A stretch of 64,000 bases of DNA from Rhypophila decipiens. Lineage: Eukaryota > Ascomycota > Sordariomycetes > Sordariales > Naviculisporaceae. Under the pieces are notes generated by a model that did not search any database, had not been told where the DNA came from, and saw only the letters and a program-made list of their open reading frames with translations. This document shows positions 1-15,942 of this stretch, piece after piece; the stretch's first letter is position 1, and every line of letters begins with the position of its first letter. A program made the position numbers and the translations under genes. The stretch is taken from assembly GCA_033297075.1 (NCBI GenBank), contig MU858119.1, positions 113,061 to 177,060 on the forward strand, read 5' to 3'.

Positions 1-677
1 GACAAACATAAAAAAACCTAGTGTAAATGCAGGCGGCGTGCCACCAGACGTGTACGCACGTAATTCCCGTCAGCGAATCATAGACGACGGATGCTCGCGC
101 CTCCTTTCCCACCAAAAATTCTGTGAGTCGCCGGATTGGGAAACATAGGCGACGGGCATTGCGTGCCCTGGTTCTCTTCAGGGGTTCCCGAGGATCTGGA
201 ATTATAACGATGGTATCTTATCACTAAGTCCACTCTCCCCGAGTTCTGCTCGTCACAGGGAGTCGCTTCTTATCGAGTATGCTGTTGGGGGTAAAGCGTC
301 TGGAAATTCTGGGCTTCCAGTCGTCTTGTTCAGTGTTTTCTATTATCCACAAGATAAATCCATGACCGGCCGAAGTATCCCAACATGTCTCTCCCTGATC
401 TCTATTTTGAATGGATCATCTAGCAGCAAGAACAATAAGCAATTAAAGCCTCCTTTCAAGAAGAAACAAATCAAGCAAGATAGGAGGACAAGGTATCCCG
501 CTCTACTCTCTTGAAATTAATAAATTCAAATCCCCGCAATCCCCGCGAGCACTCTGTATGTTGCGCATGCTTGCTATTTGCAATGAACTCCCGCTCGAAA
601 TATCTTGTTTGTACATCTTTGCAACAAGAATATTCCCGTCTAGTTTTTTAATCCTGCAGTCCCCGTGTTAGTATTAC
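1..677. other. Region downstream of the mutase gene
   Basis: No gene is recognisable. The stretch holds short chance frames only. The part next to position 678 must contain the 3' untranslated region of the minus-strand mutase gene; I see no distinctive terminator or repeat. Confidence 0.5.
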
Positions 678-2608
<1,931 letters not shown>

Positions 2609-5600
2609 TGTGGAGAAAGACGGTCGGTTGGGTTTCGGCGGTGAATCTGGCAAGGTACCTTGAAAGCGAAACGTGAAAGAGTGGTTGTATGCTGTCGCGA
2701 TATTCGGCGGCCGAACAAGTTGGGAATTGTGCGGAGTATATACCACTGACAAAAGAGATATAATGGAGAAAAGAAATCAGTTTCGCCGTTTTGACCGTGT
2801 CAAGCTTACGACAGTGCCTGATGTGGTTGCCAGGTGCCCATCTGATGTCCGGTTGGGAAAAGGAGCAATTTCCATACAGCAGGGGTTGTGGCTCCTTGGT
2901 GGGTTGGTGGGGCAGACAGGCAAATCAGTCCAAAAAGGGGTCCCTGGCAACGGGTCGTTGACGGGCAGGAACAGCCTATCGGCCACAAGGGGGATCTTGC
3001 ATGCGGCAGCAGGGGCATGGCACGCTAGCGCGGCATCAACCTTGGTGAAGAAAAAAGCTTGAAGGCGCGGGAACGGCCAAAGGCCCAAAGACCTTCATTT
3101 CACGACATGGCCGTGCCTACCAAATGTTCCCAAAAATGATTGGGAGGTTGCACTCAAATCTCTTTCCTTGTAACCGTCGCCCTGAGTCCTTCCAATCACC
3201 TTCTTGCAGGCAATTGACGAGTCCTAATCTCGCCAAAGAATCAAGCTTTATCCGTCAGCTCCAGTAGGCAACACACGGGGCTCGAGAAATGTTTCTGGTT
3301 GGACAACATGTGGAATCAGGTTCCAACCATTTGAAAAAGGATGTCTCGATTTTCTGTGGCTTGTCGGTATGGCGTGGCTTTGCTTTGCTCCCCTTTCCCG
3401 TTCCTAGTTGTTACCTGATTGGTTGTGTATAATATGTATTATGATGATACGGTACGAAGGCAGAAGGACAGAATGGTGGACTCCGTACCCCTCGGGAATA
3501 CAAGCAATCGCTCCTTCTTTGAAGTTCTTGCCCTCATGCCTGGTCACATAAGAAGGCGCAGCTTTCCCCCGTACTCTGGATCTGCTGCAAACCCATGGCG
3601 AGATGCTTCTGCGATCTGACCATGCTGCTACAGTGTGCCCGTAGCCCCCAAATACAAAAAATGACAATATCTGAATGTCCACCAACCTCGAGGCAAACGG
3701 CCCAACTGTACGCCCCGTAACGTGGCGAAATAAAACAAATAAGGAGAACAGTCTTACTCCTATGATATAAGTGTTTCAAGCACAGCATGGGTTCCACACC
3801 TTGCGTTGGACATCAGCTCCTAGCTTCCTTGGGCTGGTGGCAGAACGACTCAAATATACATATCTCCCGATATTAACATCTCACCGAAGGCGAGCTGCTA
3901 CCAGGCTTACTCCTAGCATAATCAGACCCGTGCTCTATGTTTCCCCAACCGAAACAGACTACCAGTGACCCGTGAGGCGGCAAGGCACGGCGTTTGTTGC
4001 AGTGCAAACGAGGCCATGCCGAGTCCAGCTGCATTTTGCAAATTGGGTTGGTGGAACGACAAAGGTGGTGCAAGGCCTGATTTCTGAGCGTAGCGCCGTC
4101 TTGTCCTTGGTCTTGTCAAACGTGGGAATACTAGAATCGTCGTGCTATCTTCAAAGCTTGAGCTCGGGCTTCCTTCTATGCACAAGCTATGCTTTTTGTC
4201 AAACGGCCAAAGAGAGCGGATGGCCACGCATAAGCAGTTGCTCGCGGATAGCCGCTTCATCTTGCCTGCGTGCATCGAGGGAGGCGAATTGCAGATATAA
4301 CTATTACGATATCTGCTTCAACCTTGAGTCTAGCCTTGTATCCAAGCTCCTGCCTTCATTATCGTCATTGGCAGCGGTTCACCTGGCGATAATGGGGTTT
4401 AGTGTTCACCATGTGGCAATAGACGGAGGTATCCGGCCCCGATCGATGCTGTGTCCCTACAAAGTGCACTTGACTGTTTACTCACACGTGTAAGTCACTG
4501 TAGCCGGTGATCAAGCTATCCAGAGATACAGTCATACGCATAGACGATCGAACTGCTGGATGACCGTTCCGCTAGCACTTCTGCATCCAACTGACGATCC
4601 AGGCAGAGTGGGATCATACTCTCACGTCGTCAGCGCCCTCTCATGAACCAGGGAACACTCGATGTAAGCACGCTGGTATGGTTGTGTCAGTGTGAAATAC
4701 ATGGAATAATAACAACAGCTCGGATTCGAAGTTTGGCATATCAGTAACTTAATTAACCACTATCTTCTTTCGGGATATATGCATGTACTCAAAAAGGAGC
4801 CGTTGTGGCGGTGCCACTCCTTAAAGTGCCGTCGCCATGTCTTGGCGGCCAAATGTCCTTCTGATTCGGTACTAGCTCTTCTAGGTGTGCAGAAGGAGCG
4901 ACTTCCATGAGAAGGCAGCGCAACTGGTAGTATGCGTCCATGATCCTTCCCATTGGAATACGAAGATAGAGCCGATGGAGGTGAGAGACTCTGACAATTT
5001 TGTACACTATACGGGGTATCAACCATTGATAAGAATATGAAGGCACCAGATTATGTAGTTTGTTGACGTATAATATTGTAATGTACCCAGCAGCTCCTGG
5101 CCTGGTACCTGTTACTGGTAATGCGAATGGTCAAAATAAAACGATGCTCGACATGAAACTACCTAGCTCCCGTCCCGGCCTCGGCACAACCTAATAAGAC
5201 TATGAATTGTAATTTCGTTATAATTCAGAGAAAATGTGATCAAAGTAAGGATACCACTGGATCACCAATTCTGTATATTCCTTCTTCTTTTATCTGATAA
5301 TAGTTGATTTTAATTTCCCAGGGTGGGAGCTTCCAGTTCCCGTGCTATCAGAGACTCAGCCTATGTTCTGTCAGCGCGCTAAACCATGGAGGGAGCATAC
5401 CATTCGGCAACATGTAACTATAAGCCTGTTGGCTGCGAAAAGTGGTAAAATGGCTGAAAAAGATTGTTTTCAATCTGTTAAGGCACTAACTTCTGTTGCA
5501 TGGTGGAGACTATGACATGGCTAAAAAAGCATATTGTAGCTAGAAGAGCATGTTTTGGCTTTAACACCATATTGAATTGCAAGGCTTATAGCCACATGCC

Positions 5601-6347
5601 CATTTTTTGGCCGGAAAATGGGGGTTGCGCTGTAAGGCTTGCCATGCAACATGCTGTTAAAGCCAAAACAGCATGTCACAAAGCAACAGAGTGACCAGCT
5701 CTACCGCCAATGTAATACTTATAAAAAAGTACCTCTGTTGCAAGCGTAACATGCTTATGGTAGACCTTACAGCAACATGTTGCCGCACCCCCCAACCCAG
5801 CATGGAAGCGAACCAACCTCAAATGGGCAGTAATTACAGTTGACCGCTTGCAACCCCCCGGCCCAGCACACGCGTTCTAGACCCCACCCACAGTCTCCTA
5901 TCAATGCGCGGGTGTTTGAACAATTGATCTCACACTGCACCTTTAGGCGGTTCCTTTTTTTCAGCACCCTCCTTTCCTTGCATCCCCTTCCCCTTATCGC
6001 CTCAAGAATTCCCAGCGACGAACCGGCGAACCAATATACGACGATTTGGCACAGCGCCCTTTTTTCTTGTCGCAAAGGGGCCACCCGGATTGACTTCCTT
6101 CTCTATTCCATAACTCAGATTCTCTTCTGCTATTTTCTTCACTCGTTCGGCCCTTGGGCGATTCTCCCACAAAATTTCTACGATTTCTTACAACGGCGTC
6201 TCGGGCGTCCGCCATCCACTCGTTTCTCCCCCCATCGAGATCACCGAGATCCTCGACTTCGTTTCGACTGCGCACGCTCTCGACGACTTGTGAACAGACC
6301 TCAGATTTTTGATCTTACTAAATTAATACTTCACAATCTCAGTCAAA
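2609..6347. other. Divergent intergenic region between mutase and transporter
   Basis: A 3.7-kb gap with no frame I can support as a gene. It must hold both divergent promoters. From about 5930 to 6347 the plus strand is pyrimidine-rich, as is common in fungal leaders before the transporter ATG. An imperfect palindrome occupies 5541-5680 and is listed separately. Confidence 0.6.
5541..5681. repeat. Imperfect palindrome, possible MITE remnant
   Basis: The 16-mer TGTTTTGGCTTTAACA at 5551-5566 recurs as a perfect inverted copy at 5655-5670. Identity continues inward at about 10 of 14, then 11 of 17 positions, to a central hairpin (CCCATTTTTT against GGAAAATGGG). Several arm differences are C-to-T or G-to-A transitions, as expected of a RIP-decayed foldback element. 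No target duplication could be fixed, so a mobile origin is inference. Confidence 0.55.
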
Positions 6348-7790
6348 ATGGGCGCCGAAGACAAAGAGAGAACCTCGGGCGATTCGCCCAGGGACCAGAA
6401 CGGACCGGTCCTTCCCACGGTTAATCCGGAAGTCGAGAAGCCTCAGTCTCCCCAATCGTCCATTCACCCGGCTCTCTACGTAGCGTGAGTTGTTGGAAAC
6501 TGGGGTCGCTATGCCTTGCAACTCGAAACCTTGCTGACATACTATGCTCGCAGTCTGTGGATTTCATTGAGTTCCTCCGTCATTCTGTTCAACAAATGGA
6601 TTCTGTCCACGCTAGAATTCGGTAAGAAATCCCAGTATACCCAACGGAGAGAGAATTAGAGCGCTAATAGGCAGAACAGAGTATCCCGTCATTCTCACCA
6701 CCTACCACTTGACCTTCGCTACGATCATGACGCAGTTTCTTGCCCGGTATACGACGCTTCTCGATGGCCGAAAGACTGTGAAGATGACGGGCCGCGTATA
6801 TCTGCGAGCCATTGTTCCGATAGGCTTCTTCTTCAGCTTGAGTTTGATTTGCGGAAATCTTACTTACCTCTACCTCAGCGTTGCTTTCATCCAGATGCTT
6901 AAGGTGAGACTTCTTGTTCCGCCATGTGAAACCTCGCGGTTCGTTGGCTAACAGTATGGACTAGGCCACAATGCCGGTCGCAGTCCTCCTTGCCAGCTGG
7001 ACTCTCGGAGTTTCGACCCCCAACCTGAAGGTGTTCCTTAATGTTTCGATCATCGTCGTTGGTGTTATCATTGCTTCACTTGGCGAGATCAAATTTGTCT
7101 GGATTGGTGTGATCTACCAAATCTGTGGAGTTGTCTTTGAGGCCCTCCGCCTGACGATGGTCCAACGCCTCCTGAGCTCGGCCGAGTACAAGATGGATCC
7201 GCTTGTATCCTTGTACTACTTCGCTCCAGTCTGCGCCGCAATGAACTTCGTTGTTGCGCTTTTCTGGGAGGTGCCAAAGGTGACTTTGGATGAAGTCTAC
7301 CACGTTGGCCTGTTCACGCTGTTCCTGAACGGCCTTTGCGCATTCTTGCTCAACGTCTCAGTCGTGCTTCTGGTACGTTTTCGCATTCTTGTTGACACCG
7401 GACGTTCTTCTAACATATTTTCCCTAGATCGGCAAAACATCTTCGCTCGTCCTGACCCTCTGCGGCGTTCTCAAGGATGTCATGCTTGTCGCAGCTTCGA
7501 TGATGATTTGGGGCACTCAGGTCACTGGTCTCCAGTTCTTTGGCTACAGCATTGCCCTCGGCGGCATGGTGTACTACAAGCTCGGGTACGAAGCACTCAG
7601 GGGCTACGCTGGCGAAGCTGGCCGCCAATGGGCTGACTTCGGAAACCGGAAGCCTATTCTTCGCCGCCTCTCGGTTATCACTTTCGTCTTGTTCGCCCTC
7701 TTCTTTGTTCTGAACGGTTTAGCGCCGGCTGGAATTGATCCTACGGACTATATCAACGAGGCCAAGACCAAGATTGGCATGCGTCTATAA
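6348..7790 (+). CDS. TPT/DUF250 nucleotide-sugar or sugar-phosphate transporter, candidate GlfB/UgtA-type UDP-galactofuranose transporter
   Basis: Multi-pass carrier of the triose-phosphate/nucleotide-sugar transporter superfamily, expected in Golgi or another endomembrane. Exons are 6348-6484, 6554-6621, 6680-6903, 6965-7372 and 7428-7790, giving 399 aa; all joints are GT/AG and keep frame. A 45-residue acidic cytosolic head precedes about ten hydrophobic segments. Typical features are the SSSVILFNKWIL helix, FPVI/YPVILTTYHL, GNLTYLYLSVAFIQMLK, GEIKFVWIGVIYQ, the QRLLSSAEYKMDPL loop and GKTSSLVLTLCGVLKD near the C-terminus. The family has several paralogues with different substrates, so sequence alone does not fix the cargo. 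The nearest gene on the left is UDP-galactopyranose mutase, and in Aspergillus fumigatus the UDP-Galf transporter gene glfB (about 400 aa) sits next to glfA. That makes UDP-galactofuranose the leading hypothesis; a generic phosphate/sugar-phosphate translocator is the alternative. Confidence 0.88.
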
Positions 7791-9098
7791 ACGCTACCCC
7801 AGTGACCTTCGTCTTTGAGATGGGGGGCATGCATACAAAAGCTCGACGGTTTACAGCCTCCTGCCTTTCTTTTCCTTTCTCCATCATGATTACAGGACTT
7901 TTAATTACTAGGGCCGTGGACAAGAAGCGCCACATTTATTATTTTTAGTTAGACCTTTCCTGAGGCATGCTGTCGAGCTACTGGGTGCTGTCCGAGGAAC
8001 AGGGGTCGTTTTGCCGGATCTAACATCATCTTTCGGTTGGATCAATGGAGCCAAGTGTCTCCACGGGAAGAGTTCTTTACACTGTCATGTTCTTCGGTGG
8101 CTTTCTTGGGTGAATGAGTGGGGGTGAGTATGCCTTTCAAGACTCAGGTTGGAGATGGAATTGACGAAAAGTAACCATGTACGTATGTATCTGTATGTTG
8201 ATGTTGCTGCAACACGAAGGGGGAAAGAGACACAATGATATTTGGAGAAGATGGAACAAGAAGCAGCATGGTACTGGAAGCAGGAGGTGGCCCTGCTTGT
8301 ATTTTCCATGTATTTTTTTGTTTCTTTTTCATATTAGAATCGTCATTACGGGGATTTCCTCATCGATCTCCTCGAGCGGGTATTCAGGAGAGAAAATAGA
8401 GCTAACCCAATTTCCCGATGTGCAAGAATATTGTGCTAGAAGCGTTCGTGATGGAACGTAAAGCAACTTGGATGGAACTGTTCTCAGTCTTGAGGAGTCG
8501 ACAAGATTATCTCCATGTTGGGACGTGATGGATGGAAGGAGATAGACGAGGGGAGACAGCAGTCTAGGTCCCCCATTGATACATCGGGGTGGTGACTCTT
8601 TTCTACCAGCTAAGTCTCTTAAGGCCTCGGATCAATACGAGCAAAACCATCGTGACACCCAGTGCACGCTCCGGCCTACGCGGCGTACGACTGCGTATCG
8701 ACTTCAGCATACAAAGTAATACTACTCAAGCCGGAAAATTGGGGCGAAGTGGTTTCGATTCGACTGTCTTGCTGTGGAATCGCATTTGAGTTCCAGGGCA
8801 GCGGGGCCGGTCTCCCGTTTTCAACAATGTATGCACCATATGGAGAATCCTGTTCCTCGTCGAATGCACACGGTCGGGGCTCATGGATTGTTCAACGGCG
8901 CCAAAGGCCAAATAACTTCTGGGGGTATGATTCCTCGTCGTTGGTCGTTCAACGCCTGCCATGATATTTCAGCTACACGTGAAGCTCTCTTCTCCAGTCA
9001 ATTTTATTTCCCAGAAGGGCTTGTGTAAGCGCCCGAAGCAAAAACAGAACCAATTCGCCCCGCCCCGACCAGCCAAGTGTAAAGGGAAAGAAGACAAT
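7791..9098. other. Convergent intergenic region
   Basis: Space between the transporter stop and the eL27 stop, so it contains two 3' untranslated regions. I see no gene, RNA or repeat that I can support. Confidence 0.5.
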
Positions 9099-9819
9099 TT
9101 AGAACTCTATTTGGTGCAAGAACCATGGTGAGTAATTTTGTCGTCAGGCAAACGGAATATCAGTGAGAACTTACTGAGAGGTGTGAAGAACCATCTGTTC
9201 TTGCCGCTGGTGTAGCGGTCCTCCAAGACCTTCTTGACGGTCTTCTTGGCGTCCTCACGTTGGCTGACCTCCTTGAAAGTATCGGCAGACACAACGCCCT
9301 TGAGGCCCTCGAGCTCAAGGGTGTAACGAGTGGGCATCAAGTGGTTGTAGTTGATGACTTTGATGAAAGGCTTGACCTTGCTGCGCTTCTCCTGTCTCGT
9401 CTTGGACATACGGCGGGTGATCTTGGAGGGGTACCGCTCGATGCCAGCTACGAGGGCGTGGCCGTAGGGGTGTGTCTTGGAGCCGGTATCGACGGGCTGG
9501 ATGATGACGACCTGGAGGTTCGCAAAAATATCAGCACATGGTTCCCCGATTGCTAATTTTCGAGCCGAACGAGAATTGCTGTCGCTTGTCTTTGCGTTTG
9601 CGCGACTCCTCCATCCATGTCGAAACCGCACGAAGCCTTCAGTCACATCAAGCCGACCCAATTCTCCAGCAGCTCCCCAGCGTCCTTTTCCCACATAATG
9701 TCGCAAAAACTAACGAAGAAATGCGGATGTCGAGAGGTTCGGTGGGTTTAAATTACCTTCTTGCCGGCATAACGACCCCGGGTAACGAGGCAAACTCGCG
9801 ACGTCTTGAGAAATTTCAT
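9099..9819 (-). CDS. rpl27: 60S ribosomal protein eL27
   Basis: Structural protein of the cytosolic large ribosomal subunit. Exons 9819-9757, 9511-9175 and 9106-9099 give 135 aa, the normal length (yeast has 136). The protein opens [20 protein letters not shown] (KOW-type fold) and contains [22 protein letters not shown] and [15 protein letters not shown], all family signatures. The last exon is only 8 nt: it completes a split Lys codon and adds Phe and the stop, giving the expected ending TPLKF. Without that joint the frame would run through the intron into an unrelated tail. A probable 5' leader intron lies at 9830-9936. The gene diverges from the NCE101-like gene at 10332. Confidence 0.95.
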
Positions 9820-9829
9820 CTTGGCGATT

Positions 9830-9936
9830 CTGCAGGAGAGGAAAGGTTAGTCGAGAAAAAGAAGACAAAAACTGGAGTTCGACTCATTAATGACTTGACA
9901 GTCGGAGCCAGCAAAAGAAAGTGGGCAGCAATTTAC
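9830..9936 (-). other. Probable 5' UTR intron of the eL27 gene
   Basis: On the minus strand a CAG/GTAAAT donor at 9937/9936 and a TGCAG acceptor ending at 9830 define a 107-nt intron, with the acceptor ten bases before the ATG. Leader introns are common in fungal ribosomal protein genes. No in-frame coding sequence lies upstream, so this is a leader intron if it is spliced at all. Confidence 0.5.
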
Positions 9937-10331
9937 CTGGTATTCCCGCGGGTGTCGACTTTCGGACTCGTGAGAGGATTGCGGACCGTGATTGAAGATG
10001 TCTCCAAGAATATTTCGCTTTGTGGGTTGTCAAAATTCGAGCGGGCGCTGGTGTGCACTTTGATGACTAAGAAGTGTCCGTGCACGGTGGGATTTGCAGG
10101 CAAGCCCCGATTTGGCCAAGTCCCAGCGGCCTCAGCCAGCTGGCGCGGCTGGTTTTGCGGGGCAGACTTGTGGGTCCCCTTGGCGATGCGGCGGATCAGA
10201 CCGAAGCCAGCTCCAGCTCCGGTTTCAACAACAGCTGAGACCTCGACGAAAGCTCCCATCGCTCATCGCCAAACAACCCGATATTTCTCCGCCCCCAAGA
10301 TCTAACCGGCATTATCGATTCCTCGTACACA

Positions 10332-10567
10332 ATGGCAGCTACAGCGTATATCATCTCTCGTGTCGCGGATCCCATGTTCGCTGTTTTTATTGGCTTATCT
10401 GCTGCCGCACTACGAATCAACCGCGAGGAGAAGGCTGCTGGAAGGACAACACCACAAACATTGGAGGCCCTTCGCAGGTAGGTTCAGACGATGTATTTGC
10501 GCTATTGACGGATGCATCTAATATAGTTCTGTGCAGGCGCCTGGCGAATCTGAGAAATAGAATATGA
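10332..10567 (+). CDS. NCE101-like small membrane protein (non-classical export protein 1 family)
   Basis: Exons 10332-10477 and 10537-10567 give a 58-aa protein, close to yeast Nce101 (53 aa). It starts MAATAYIISRVADPMFAVFI: one hydrophobic segment (about residues 4-26) carrying the conserved Asp-Pro followed by a small-residue helix, then a basic tail with RxxxE...GR and a C-terminal LRRRLANLRNRI helix. In yeast Nce101 was linked to non-classical secretion, but its molecular function is unsettled. The intron has donor GTAGGT; a CAG acceptor at 10536 keeps the frame and the Arg-rich end. An upstream alternative acceptor (TAG, about 10526) would change the tail. It shares a 0.5-kb divergent promoter region with eL27. 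Confidence 0.75.
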
Positions 10568-10691
10568 AATCGACGGCGATACGAGGCGGTCACGGCACCA
10601 AATAATCAAACCCGGAATACATTGGCAAATCTACGGGTATCTACTTTAATGCCTAATACATAATACAACTTGACTTGTCCGCCATCTCGTT

Positions 10692-11492
10692 TCATACCGC
10701 CAAATCATCTCCGTACTCTTTCTTCATCGCTTCCCGGACCATCTGGCCACAGAGCTTGGCCGTTGGGTTCGTGCTGACCGCCAGACCCTTGGCGATCTCG
10801 TTGCCATATCTCCCTCCCATTGCGAAATCTCTGGAAGCATTCTCCGCGAAATCCAATTCGGTCCAACTTGCCTCCCGCCTCCTTACGTCCACTGAGAGGG
10901 GATTCGAGGCGAGCAGCTTGGAAGTGATGTGATAGATGGCGGCCCTCTGGGTATGGGCCATGGAGAGGGTCTTTGCGGTCTGAGGAGAGAGCTTCGAGAA
11001 GGGTTTGGCTGGTGTGAGGATCTGGGTAGCACGGTCGAGATCATCCAAGGCCGTTTGCGCCATATACTGCCTGTCGGACTCGGTGACCTTCCTGAGCAAT
11101 GCTTGTGGGGGCTGCTGGGGTACCGACAGCAACATGGTGTCGCCACAGAGCCTTCGCAGCGCCTGTGCCCTGTTGTTATATGCGCTTGCATACTTGGGAT
11201 GGGCCTCGATGAGCTGGCCGAGCTGCGATATGCATTTCTGGTATTCGGCGGCAATGTCGACGTCCGGCACATCTTCTGACTTGGCGTTACTGTTTCGAAT
11301 CTCGAGCTCTTGTATGGACAATATGATATCGCGTTCTTGTCGGGCGATTGATCTGTATAATTCATCGTCCAGGATATTCGGGTCCTTTGGCAGTCCTGGA
11401 TCCACTTGCACAGCTCGAGACGGGTCCGACTCCGGATCTTTGATCTTCTCCAGGACATTGATATCGCGTGTGCTGAGTGAGATGTAAGCCAT
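10692..11492 (-). CDS. TPR-repeat protein, TTC36-like
   Basis: Intronless, 266 aa from the ATG at 11492; an in-frame ATG at 11594 would add 34 residues that look like leader sequence, so I prefer the downstream start. The middle carries TPR motifs: YQKCISQLGQLIEAHPKYAS then AYNNRAQALRRLCGD (about residues 100-130), ALDDLDRATQIL, and AHTQRAAIYHITSKLL with ELDFAENASRDFAMGG. The C-terminal end NPTAKLCGQMVREAMKKEY matches the 'NPYAALCNxM' type of ending seen in animal TTC36. TPR arrays are protein-binding scaffolds; no enzymatic role is visible and the fungal family is poorly characterised. The 3' end lies 124 bp from the stop of the convergent NCE101-like gene. Confidence 0.8.
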   Translation of the reverse strand: MAYISLSTRDINVLEKIKDPESDPSRAVQVDPGLPKDPNILDDELYRSIARQERDIILSIQELEIRNSNAKSEDVPDVDIAAEYQKCISQLGQLIEAHPKYASAYNNRAQALRRLCGDTMLLSVPQQPPQALLRKVTESDRQYMAQTALDDLDRATQILTPAKPFSKLSPQTAKTLSMAHTQRAAIYHITSKLLASNPLSVDVRRREASWTELDFAENASRDFAMGGRYGNEIAKGLAVSTNPTAKLCGQMVREAMKKEYGDDLAV

Positions 11493-13917
<2,425 letters not shown>

Positions 13918-14463
13918 ATCTTTCATTTCATATCTGGCAGTGAGTGGTCGATGGGTTGGCTTGTCCTGTTTACTTCGACCTTGTGTGTTCATGCGTTAGC
14001 TACTGTGCAGAAGAAGCCCCAAGTACATAACTTTCTCATTATTGCATATTCTGTCACTAACTTGCCTGTCCTTGCCATGATCGATAAGGTTTAATTCTGT
14101 ATTTTGGGTCTAAAAGCCGCTGCTATTCGTCAAGACTGGCCTTTTCCATCAGACTTGTTTCGCTTGATGAACAATATGTCGACGCTTCTAGATATGTACA
14201 AGTGCCAATATCCCATACTTGTACGGTCTTGGTCATCCCTTGCCCAGTCATGCATGGCATGATCATCTTTTCTCTACCATTAGTCAAGATAGAAAACTCG
14301 TGATGGCCATCGAAACTGCTTTTCTTTTCCCCGTGCCTCTTCCCGCCAGTGATAATGCCGGTCTTTGATGATCTACAGCTTAAGAGGGTGACATGGCGTA
14401 AAAGGGGCCGTTATAAGGGGAAGATTTGTGCGGATAGGGGGGCCAATACCTCCGTTGAGACAA
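13918..14463. other. Convergent intergenic region
   Basis: A 546-bp gap between the stops of the dioxygenase and Ssl1 genes. It contains the two 3' untranslated regions; nothing else is recognised. Confidence 0.5.
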
Positions 14464-15942
14464 CTAATCTGTGTCCATGCGGTCACGATCACCATTGGCT
14501 TCTTGTCCGTTTCCAGGTGCACCATTAGCGCGCCGGGCAAGGGTCGATTCCCGCACATCACTCTGGCAACCGGGACAATTATGCACCTTTTCGTGCGCGT
14601 ACACATCGCAGTCGATGCAAAAGTGGTTGCGGCAGACCTGGCAGGCATATCGACCGCTCTCGCTAACACCTATCAGCGTCGGTGCCTTGTTACGGGCTGA
14701 ATTGCCGTTGTCCTCCCCGGTCGCGAGGTCCTCGGCCGCTCTCATGATTGTATCCTGTGGGATGGGCGGGAACGGGTCCAAACACGAGTAGCACGACACG
14801 GAGCCAGCAGCTGCGGCCTCTGCCCAAGAAACCGCCACCCAGTTTCTCAGCGGGAAGATATGATGGTATGACCGCGCCAGGTGCGTGCTCTGGACCAACG
14901 TGAGGCGGCAGACAGGACACTCGATAGGCAGGCGGCAGACGGCAATCTGACATCGTGTACACGTGTAGATCTCGCGACAAGGTTTGCTGTGACATCCACA
15001 CAGAACTAGTGTGTTCTTGGCCGCGAGTTTTCGGCTGGGAAAACCCATCATCAGCAAACTAGGGTTGTCCTGCTCCTTGGTGCGGGTAACGGGAGGGGTG
15101 GTGGAGGCGAGGAAGAGCTCATGAAAATGCTGCTCGTGGTGGGCGACGCGGTAGTAGCCGTCCATGTCCCCGTTGGTTCGCCTGCAGATATGTTTGCATA
15201 TGTGAACCTCGGCCGCGAGCCCTATTATGGTCACTCGGATCCGGTCGTTTATGAGGTCCTTGATGGTGTCCTGTATATCTTTGGGGTCGATTGTGAAAAG
15301 GGCTCCGTATATGATGAGGACTTCCCGAGTACCGTGGGAGGGAGTATCGCTGTGAGGCCGAAACTGGTCAGCAAGTGTCACAAGACTTATGGCAGTGTGG
15401 ACTCCCACGCACTATAATGAACCACGGCACATCTCGAGCGCATTTTGCAGACTGGGATTTCCTTGGGGGTCATATTTATCCCGATATGCCTTCAGTTTCT
15501 CTATATGTTCCTCCGCGTTACCCCCCATCCTGCTAATGGTGATAGCGAGCCCGTCGCGTAGGCCTAGGATGCCGAGCTGGCTGATGGGATTCTGTGCGAA
15601 GAATACTTGGACGAATTCGATGGCGTAGTTGACGGTGAGCCTGTATGGGTTCGGCCCCATCAAATCCTTGTCGGCCATGGCGAAGCTCATGTCAAGAACA
15701 AGCATCATGTGGCGGATGATGCCTCGTTGGACAGGCTCTGTATCCACTGCCAGTCGTCGTCGTATCTCGGCCTCGAGAGAGGGTCTGCCTCCTTCTGCGC
15801 TTTCGCCAACCGGCACTTCCCACGTTTGCTTAAAGGTCTCCCATGTTGCCGCATTCCGCTTGGGTTTCCCGTCGCGTGTGCGCTTTTTCGACCGCGTCCC
15901 GTGATCATCGTCGGAGATGTATTCGCCGTCCGAGTCGGCCAT
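14464..15942 (-). CDS. ssl1: TFIIH core subunit Ssl1/p44 (GTF2H2)
   Basis: Subunit of general transcription/repair factor TFIIH that binds and stimulates the XPD/Rad3 helicase. Exons 15942-15413 and 15349-14464, joined across a 63-nt GTGCGT...CACAG intron, give 471 aa (yeast Ssl1 has 461). The start is the ATG at 15942; the acidic/basic head is followed by a von Willebrand A fold with RGIIRHMMLVLDMSFAMADK (about residues 75-95) and EVLIIYGALFTIDP. The C-terminal half carries the zinc-binding part: CTRCQIAVCRLPIECPVCRL and then a RING-like C4 domain, CYSC...CQVCRNHFCIDCD...HNCPGC. The DxS-like metal site is partly kept (LDMS). An acidic Asn/Asp tail ends the protein. Confidence 0.95.

Noticed and set aside
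3972..4493. 173-codon frame in the mutase-transporter gap
   Set aside because: Composition is not protein-like, no splice partner is visible, and overlapping frames of similar length exist on the other strand.
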